DNA of 64,000 nt from Vulcanimicrobiota bacterium (GTDB lineage Bacteria; Vulcanimicrobiota; Vulcanimicrobiia; Vulcanimicrobiales; Vulcanimicrobiaceae), in contig JAAXCW010000002.1 in NCBI GenBank assembly GCA_013036095.1, positions 248,001-312,000 on the forward strand. Reading direction: 5' to 3'. Each line of letters opens with the position of its first letter. Within the stretch, counting starts at the first letter, position 1. Shown here piece after piece: positions 60,159 through 64,000 of this stretch. Made by a program: the position numbers and the translations under genes. The notes beneath the pieces were generated by a model. That model ran no database searches, was not told the origin of the DNA, and saw only the letters and a list, made by a program, of their open reading frames with translations.

Positions 60159-61241
60159 CTAGCGCGCGCCGATGGGCGCGGAGGGTCCGATGCGCGACCC
60201 TTCCGGCGCGACCGTGCCCGGCTCTACGCGCGCGTCGTGCCCGATGACCGAACCTTTGCCGATTTTTGCGTTCGCGCCGATCGTGGAGCGGCTGGCAATA
60301 ATCGTCTCCTCGATCGTCGCGCCTTCTTCTACCACAACGTCATCCCACAGTACGGAATCTTCGATCGCAGCGCCCGCCGCGATGCGGCAATTCTTTCCCA
60401 GCACGACGTTCGGCCCGACTCGCGCTTCTCGCGCGATCATCGTGCCTTCACCGATATGCACCGGCGCGATGAGATTCGCGCAGTCCGCGTTCGCCGCGCC
60501 GGCTCCGCTGATGCCGGGCTCGACTTCCAGCGGCATGACGCCGCTCAACACGTCGCGATGAACGGTGAGGTAATGCTCCGGCCGTCCGACGTCGATCCAA
60601 TAGTCCTCGGTCGTGTAGGCGTAGAGCCGTTGGCCGTCCGCCAAAATTCTCGGAAACGTTTCCCGTTCGATCGAGACATTTCGCCCGGGCGGAATAAAAT
60701 CCAAAACCTTGGGATCGAGCAGGTACGTGCCGGCGTTAATTTCGTTGGTCGGCTCCGTGCCTTTGGGCGGTTTCTCGATGAATTGTGAGATGCGGCCGGA
60801 TTCATCGTGCACCACGCAGCCGAAAGACGAAGGGTCTTCTACCTTTATAAGGTGCAATACGCCGAGGCCGCCCTTCTCCTGGTGGTAGGCGATCATGGCG
60901 CGCAAATCGAGGCTCGTCAGCACGTCGCCGTTCATCATAAAAAACGGCCCGGTGATGTGCTTTTCGACGTTCTTTATCGCGCCGGCCGTGCCGAGCGGCT
61001 CGTCCTCAATGACATACGTAATCTTCATGTCGAGCCGCGACCCGTCCCCGAAATACTCCGTAATCGCCTGCGGCATGTATCCGGCAGGCAGAATTACGTC
61101 GCGGATCCCCGCTTCATATAAACGCTCGAGCGTGCGCGCCAAGAAGGGCACGCCGACGATCGGAACCATGGGCTTGGGCGTGCCGAAAGTAAGCGGCCGC
61201 AGCCGCGTTCCTTCACCACCGACCAAAATCACCGCTTGCAC
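60159..61241 (-). CDS. Sugar-1-phosphate nucleotidyltransferase with hexapeptide domain
   Basis: A 360-residue enzyme like mannose-1-phosphate guanylyltransferase: VQAVILVGGEGTRLRPLTFG, FMMNGDVLTSLD, ISQFIEKPPKGTEPT, DYWIDVGRPEHYL, and a C-terminal hexapeptide beta-helix (IGEGTMIAREARVGPNVVLG). GTG at 61241 is fixed by a perfect GGAGG six bases upstream. It is a second, longer paralogue of the 46184 gene. The product is an activated hexose for envelope glycans. Confidence 0.9.
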   Translation of the reverse strand: MQAVILVGGEGTRLRPLTFGTPKPMVPIVGVPFLARTLERLYEAGIRDVILPAGYMPQAITEYFGDGSRLDMKITYVIEDEPLGTAGAIKNVEKHITGPFFMMNGDVLTSLDLRAMIAYHQEKGGLGVLHLIKVEDPSSFGCVVHDESGRISQFIEKPPKGTEPTNEINAGTYLLDPKVLDFIPPGRNVSIERETFPRILADGQRLYAYTTEDYWIDVGRPEHYLTVHRDVLSGVMPLEVEPGISGAGAANADCANLIAPVHIGEGTMIAREARVGPNVVLGKNCRIAAGAAIEDSVLWDDVVVEEGATIEETIIASRSTIGANAKIGKGSVIGHDARVEPGTVAPEGSRIGPSAPIGAR

Positions 61242-61291
61242 GCGAAACCTCCGGAGGGGCATCTTCCCTTCAGCGTTACGATGCAAAACGC

Positions 61292-61321
61292 TTGCGCGGG
61301 GCCACCGCAGTTGTGTACGAT
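61292..61321 (+). promoter_or_regulatory. Probable promoter of the tRNA pair
   Basis: TTGCGC, 18 bases, TACGAT, about 16 bases before the tRNA-Gln 5' end. The two boxes agree moderately with the sigma-70 consensus. The 61242-61336 gap otherwise only holds the ribosome site of the divergent gene. Confidence 0.45.
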
Positions 61322-61336
61322 AGGCTGCGCGCACTA

Positions 61337-61407
61337 TCCCCGTTGGTGAAGTGGTATCATTCCTCACTCTGAATGAGGCGTCCGTGGTTCGAATCCATGA
61401 CGGGGAG
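61337..61407 (+). tRNA. tRNA-Gln(CTG)
   Basis: The acceptor stem TCCCCGT pairs with ACGGGGA, the anticodon arm is CCTCA-CTCTGAA-TGAGG with anticodon CTG, and the T-arm contains GGTTCGAATCC. Discriminator is G and the 3' CCA is not encoded. Three bases separate it from the next tRNA. Confidence 0.93.
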
Positions 61408-61410
61408 CGT

Positions 61411-61483
61411 GGCCCTATCGTCTAGAGGCCTAGGACGCCGCCCTCTCACGGCGGTAACACGGGTTCGAATCCCGTTGGGGCTA
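61411..61483 (+). tRNA. tRNA-Glu(CTC)
   Basis: Acceptor GGCCCTA pairs with TGGGGCT (two wobble pairs), the D-arm has the usual GTCTAGAGGCCTAGGAC, the anticodon arm is CCGCC-CTCTCAC-GGCGG with anticodon CTC, and the T-arm is CGGGTTCGAATCCCG. CCA is not encoded. It is followed by a strong terminator. Confidence 0.95.
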
Positions 61484-61488
61484 AGCTA

Positions 61489-61523
61489 AATAATAGCTCG
61501 TTCTAGCGAGCTATTATTTTTTT
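61489..61523 (+). terminator. Rho-independent terminator after the tRNA pair
   Basis: AATAATAGCTCG, loop TTCTAG, CGAGCTATTATT, then a T-run. The 12-bp stem is perfect. Confidence 0.93.
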
Positions 61524-61556
61524 GTGCCAACGGACGCACTCTAGTAAATCTCGCGC

Positions 61557-61904
61557 TCATTTGACAACGTTGACCTTGAGCAGCATGCTCCCGTGACCGA
61601 TTCCGCAGTACACGGCGCAGCGCGCAATGAAACTGCCGAGCCGTTGAGGCGTCACCTCCACGCTCACCGGTTTGCTGCTGATAACGATAACATTGCTTAG
61701 ACCAATCCCCGGGATCGTAATTCCGTGCGTTCCCTGCGTCCCGACGAACACCAATTTCTCCGGCTGATGCAATTTGAGTGTTATCGTGCCCGGCGTGAAC
61801 GCGAAGTTTTTCGCATAAACCGTAATTGACTGTTCGCGCGCCATGGCCGGCGCGTCGAGGATGGATATGAGAGCAAGCGCAAGCGCTAAAGAAGTTATCT
61901 TCAT
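61557..61904 (-). CDS. Exported small cupredoxin with CuA motif
   Basis: A 115-residue exported protein starting at ATG 61904. After a signal peptide (MKITSLALALALISILDAPA) it is one cupredoxin domain resembling the soluble domain of cytochrome oxidase subunit II. The CuA ligand set is complete: His60 (GTHGITIPG), Cys96, Cys100, His104 and Met107 in CAVYCGIGHGSM. It has no transmembrane helices, so it is a free periplasmic or surface carrier. Its start overlaps the large heme/barrel gene (ATGA). It could take electrons from, or give them to, the second CuA on that protein. Confidence 0.85.
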   Translation of the reverse strand: MKITSLALALALISILDAPAMAREQSITVYAKNFAFTPGTITLKLHQPEKLVFVGTQGTHGITIPGIGLSNVIVISSKPVSVEVTPQRLGSFIARCAVYCGIGHGSMLLKVNVVK

Positions 61905-63445
61905 TGTGTCGTACCTTTCGATTCCGTAACGGTTATGGTAAGTGTCATGTTTGGATGCCCGGGACCGCACATAATCGCGCAGTGCAAAACATAGACCCCG
62001 GCTTTCTTCGGAGTTACGTTGACGATGACGCCTGCGCCCGGCTGCATCACGGTGAGCGGGATGCCAAGGTCTGCGGATTGCAAACCGTGCACGCCTTGGG
62101 CGCTAACGAGACGCACTCTCGCCATTTCACCCACGCGAAGTGCGATGGTGTTTGGCGTGAACTTCCAGTTCGATGCGGCAACGATAACTATTGGGTGAGT
62201 CGCTGCCGGTAAGGGCGTCGGACTCACCGCGGTGGCCGTAACAGCCGGATGAACCGCCGGCAGCGGTGTCGCGACGGCCAACTCGCTTACAGCCGGCTCG
62301 GCCACGTTTTGCAACGGCATCGTCCACCACAGCATGTAGCTAAACGTCGGCGATGTATGTTGTGCCATCGCCGACTCCAAATAGACATGCAGATACGGAA
62401 GCACGTGGTAAGCAAAATCGATATTCCCGCTCTGCGTCTGCGTGCCTAAGCCGTCGTTTTGGAACTCTTTGCGGAAGGCGATGAGTCCCTTGTCGCCGAC
62501 GGGTTCGTAGAGTTCGAGCGTTGCGGCGCTACTGCGCGCAGACCCCAGGGGATTACCCAGCACGTCCTGCCCGGCGTTGCTATCGAAGGCCGTTTGATAC
62601 ATCGCAAAGATGCCGGGAAAAGCGCCGACCGGATCCCGCTGGACGTAAGGTGTGAACGACGAATATTGATCGAAGCCGCCCTCAGCCAACGGGAACGAAC
62701 CTCGTGCGCCCATGAGGCCGTATTCGAGCGGTTGTTCCGGATCTGCGTGAGCCAAGCGCCACTGGAACGTCTTCTCAACATCCGGTGAGTACTTTCCGAT
62801 GCCGCTCAGGTCGCCGCCGTCGGCGAAATACCCGGCCTCGATATCTAGGGAGTTCTTTACGTAGGCGAACTTGGAGCCCCAGCGATTCCCGTCGTTCTGA
62901 TACGCGTGTTCGCCGACGACAATTTCAGGCGTCGCAAAACCGGCGATATCAAACCATTGGCTCAGCGGCGACGCGGTCGTTCCAGGCATTTTCCCGACAA
63001 AGAGATGTCCGTTGCGGTGAAAGAGGTTATTGAACGTAATCCAAGCCGTATCAATTCCTCCCGGTTGACCGTCCTGTACGATCCACTGCTGATAATGGAA
63101 GGTTGTGTTTGCATCAAACGCTCCGGCGGCATGCAGCGCGAGATTTCCAAACGCGGTTCTCGGCGAGCTCGTGTCTTGAGCATTGTGCGAAAAATTCGCG
63201 GTTTCACCAAGCCAGAACGGCGTCGAGCGGTGCAGCGTATGGAAGTCCAGTGCGGCGTAACCCGTGCGTTGAACGTAACGTCCATAAGAATTCAAGGCGG
63301 GAACCTGTGTATGACAAACGCTGCATTTCATTCCGTAGGCCTGGGCGAACGGCGGCATCGCGAACGCCGATACGGAGCCCATCAGCGTCAATGTCAAGGC
63401 GGCAACGATCCCGATAGCGGCGGATCTTGTACTGAAACATTTCAT
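61901..63445 (-). CDS. Exported c-heme, predicted beta-barrel and CuA cupredoxin fusion
   Basis: A 514-residue exported protein with three parts. After a signal peptide (1-29) comes a c-type heme site in FAQAYGMKCSVCHTQVPALN (Cys41, Cys44, His45), the start typical of heme-bearing barrel proteins of several phyla. Residues about 60-385 are rich in alternating aromatic strands (TAWITFNNLFHRNGHLFVG, YLHVYLESAMAQHT) and have no long helix, as in outer-membrane barrels. A Pro/Ala/Val linker leads to a C-terminal cupredoxin with all CuA ligands: His453, Cys489, Cys493, His497, Met500 (CAIMCGPGHPNM). No terminal oxidase subunit is nearby. Electron transfer across or at the outer membrane is inferred. 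Confidence 0.75.
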   Translation of the reverse strand: MKCFSTRSAAIGIVAALTLTLMGSVSAFAMPPFAQAYGMKCSVCHTQVPALNSYGRYVQRTGYAALDFHTLHRSTPFWLGETANFSHNAQDTSSPRTAFGNLALHAAGAFDANTTFHYQQWIVQDGQPGGIDTAWITFNNLFHRNGHLFVGKMPGTTASPLSQWFDIAGFATPEIVVGEHAYQNDGNRWGSKFAYVKNSLDIEAGYFADGGDLSGIGKYSPDVEKTFQWRLAHADPEQPLEYGLMGARGSFPLAEGGFDQYSSFTPYVQRDPVGAFPGIFAMYQTAFDSNAGQDVLGNPLGSARSSAATLELYEPVGDKGLIAFRKEFQNDGLGTQTQSGNIDFAYHVLPYLHVYLESAMAQHTSPTFSYMLWWTMPLQNVAEPAVSELAVATPLPAVHPAVTATAVSPTPLPAATHPIVIVAASNWKFTPNTIALRVGEMARVRLVSAQGVHGLQSADLGIPLTVMQPGAGVIVNVTPKKAGVYVLHCAIMCGPGHPNMTLTITVTESKGTTQ

Positions 63446-63945
63446 GAAGGTTTCCCCGAACGGTGCGAACGTTCCAGCTCGTTGAGCTGCTCGTCTGTGG
63501 GACAGGCGTGCTGAAAAGCAACGTGGCGCTTTTTGATGTACACGCGCAGGCGGTCCAGCAAATGATCCATCGTTCCATCGGCGAGCCGCTTGCCGATCAA
63601 TCGATCGAAGAGCCCGCCGGCTAGACCACCCGGGGGTTCGTACGTGCCTTCAAGAGAGAGAATCGAACCCTGAGATTGCGGACGAACCGTAGCGAGGCCG
63701 CGGAACGACGGGAACGCGGACCAGCGTGGCTGCCAGGAGAGTATGAGCGCATCGTGCCCGCGCACCGAGTCAGTCTTATCATCCACGAGTTCGCGTTGCG
63801 TATTCACGTTGACGTTGGTTGACGCGAGCGCTTTCACGCGCAACCGGGGCCTTTCGTCAAAAAAATCGGTGACGTACTCTATGACGCTACTGAACGGCGC
63901 CTCAACTGAGGTCGTGCGGAAAAGACTCGTAACGCGCGGCGCGAT
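63442..63945 (-). CDS. SRPBCC-family protein, start uncertain
   Basis: The minus-strand frame is open from 63945 down to a TGA at 63442 that overlaps the next gene (ATGA). Its sequence (VTSLFRTTSVEAPFSSVIEY, WQPRWSAFPSFRGLATVRPQ, GTYEPPGGLAGGLFDRLIG) fits the START/polyketide-cyclase fold that binds hydrophobic ligands. No ATG, GTG or TTG lies before residue 35 of this frame. TTG 63843 would remove the first strands, and ATG 63961 is in another frame. A sequencing error, a frameshift or a rare start (ATC 63945 after GAGAGTGAG) must explain it. It leads the CuA operon. Confidence 0.6.
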   Translation of the reverse strand: MAPRVTSLFRTTSVEAPFSSVIEYVTDFFDERPRLRVKALASTNVNVNTQRELVDDKTDSVRGHDALILSWQPRWSAFPSFRGLATVRPQSQGSILSLEGTYEPPGGLAGGLFDRLIGKRLADGTMDHLLDRLRVYIKKRHVAFQHACPTDEQLNELERSHRSGKPS

Positions 63946-63972
63946 AGATTCTCACTCTCATTTGAAGCGCGC

Positions 63973-63994
63973 TGTCAACATGCCCGATCGGGCA
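63973..63994 (-). promoter_or_regulatory. Palindrome and -35 box ahead of the CuA operon
   Basis: TGCCCGATCGGGCA (63981-63994) is a perfect 14-bp palindrome directly followed on the minus strand by TTGACA (63978-63973). The -10 is unclear. The arrangement suggests a regulated promoter for the SRPBCC-CuA genes, and the window ends here. Confidence 0.45.
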
Positions 63995-64000
63995 TTCTTT

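Noticed and set aside
1-64000. CRISPR arrays, insertion sequences, prophage, rRNA
   Set aside because: No regularly spaced direct repeats, transposase, phage structural or rRNA sequence was found on either strand.

Overview
The window reads as chromosome of a high-GC (about 60 percent), dense, double-membrane bacterium. An outer-membrane-type barrel protein, lipoprotein and signal peptides, many GTG/TTG starts and long chains of genes joined by 4-bp ATGA/GTGA overlaps fit this. Nothing in it fixes the phylum. The gene mix (archaeal-type PurP, HTH-RibBA, a ComP-like PDZ sensor, several small secreted proteins) suggests a poorly cultured terrestrial lineage such as Candidatus Eremiobacterota or its neighbours, but that is an impression and not a demonstrated placement. 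I see no prophage, insertion sequence, CRISPR array or rRNA.

Layout. 1-7 kb: the start of a membrane sensor running off the left edge, then a molybdenum hydroxylase (xanthine dehydrogenase family) with a fused FAD/2Fe-2S subunit, and divergently its maturation genes xdhC and mocA-like. 7-17.6 kb: a complete reductive pyrimidine catabolism operon (semialdehyde dehydrogenase, PreT, PreA, dihydropyrimidinase, beta-ureidopropionase, NCS1 permease, class III aminotransferase). A two-domain cyanovirin-N homology gene is set into it on the other strand. 17.6-25 kb: secreted unknowns, a PDZ/retropepsin protein, a large LuxR-type regulator with structured 5' region, a broken VOC gene, msrB, a Uma2-type protein. 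25-33.6 kb: purine synthesis (purP, purS-like, purQ, purL, a purC-purE-like fusion, purB) plus holA. 33.6-45.4 kb: a lipid-linked-sugar glycosyltransferase, mtnA, two riboflavin loci (HTH-ribBA/ribH and ribD/ribE), two zinc alcohol dehydrogenases, paired secreted paralogues, comF. 45.4-56.6 kb: one long minus-strand chain from a glycosyltransferase through pcrA to the diaminopimelate/lysine genes dapB-asd-lysC-dapA and two envelope-sugar genes. 56.7-64 kb: a secreted phosphoesterase with a structured leader, YceI, a second sugar nucleotidyltransferase, tRNA-Gln and tRNA-Glu, and a right-edge operon with two CuA-type cupredoxin centres, one fused behind a c-type heme and a predicted barrel.

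Two themes run across the window. First, a dispersed repeat (flanks TGTCATCCTGAGC and GTCGAAGGAC around interchangeable palindromes) occurs about ten times, always in the same orientation, and several copies have been captured into reading frames. Second, several genes carry domain additions that are unusual for their family (HTH on RibBA, degenerate PurE on PurC, CuA on a heme/barrel protein). The best candidates for something undescribed are the CuA/heme operon at the right edge, the HTH-RibBA with its own operator, and the repeat family.
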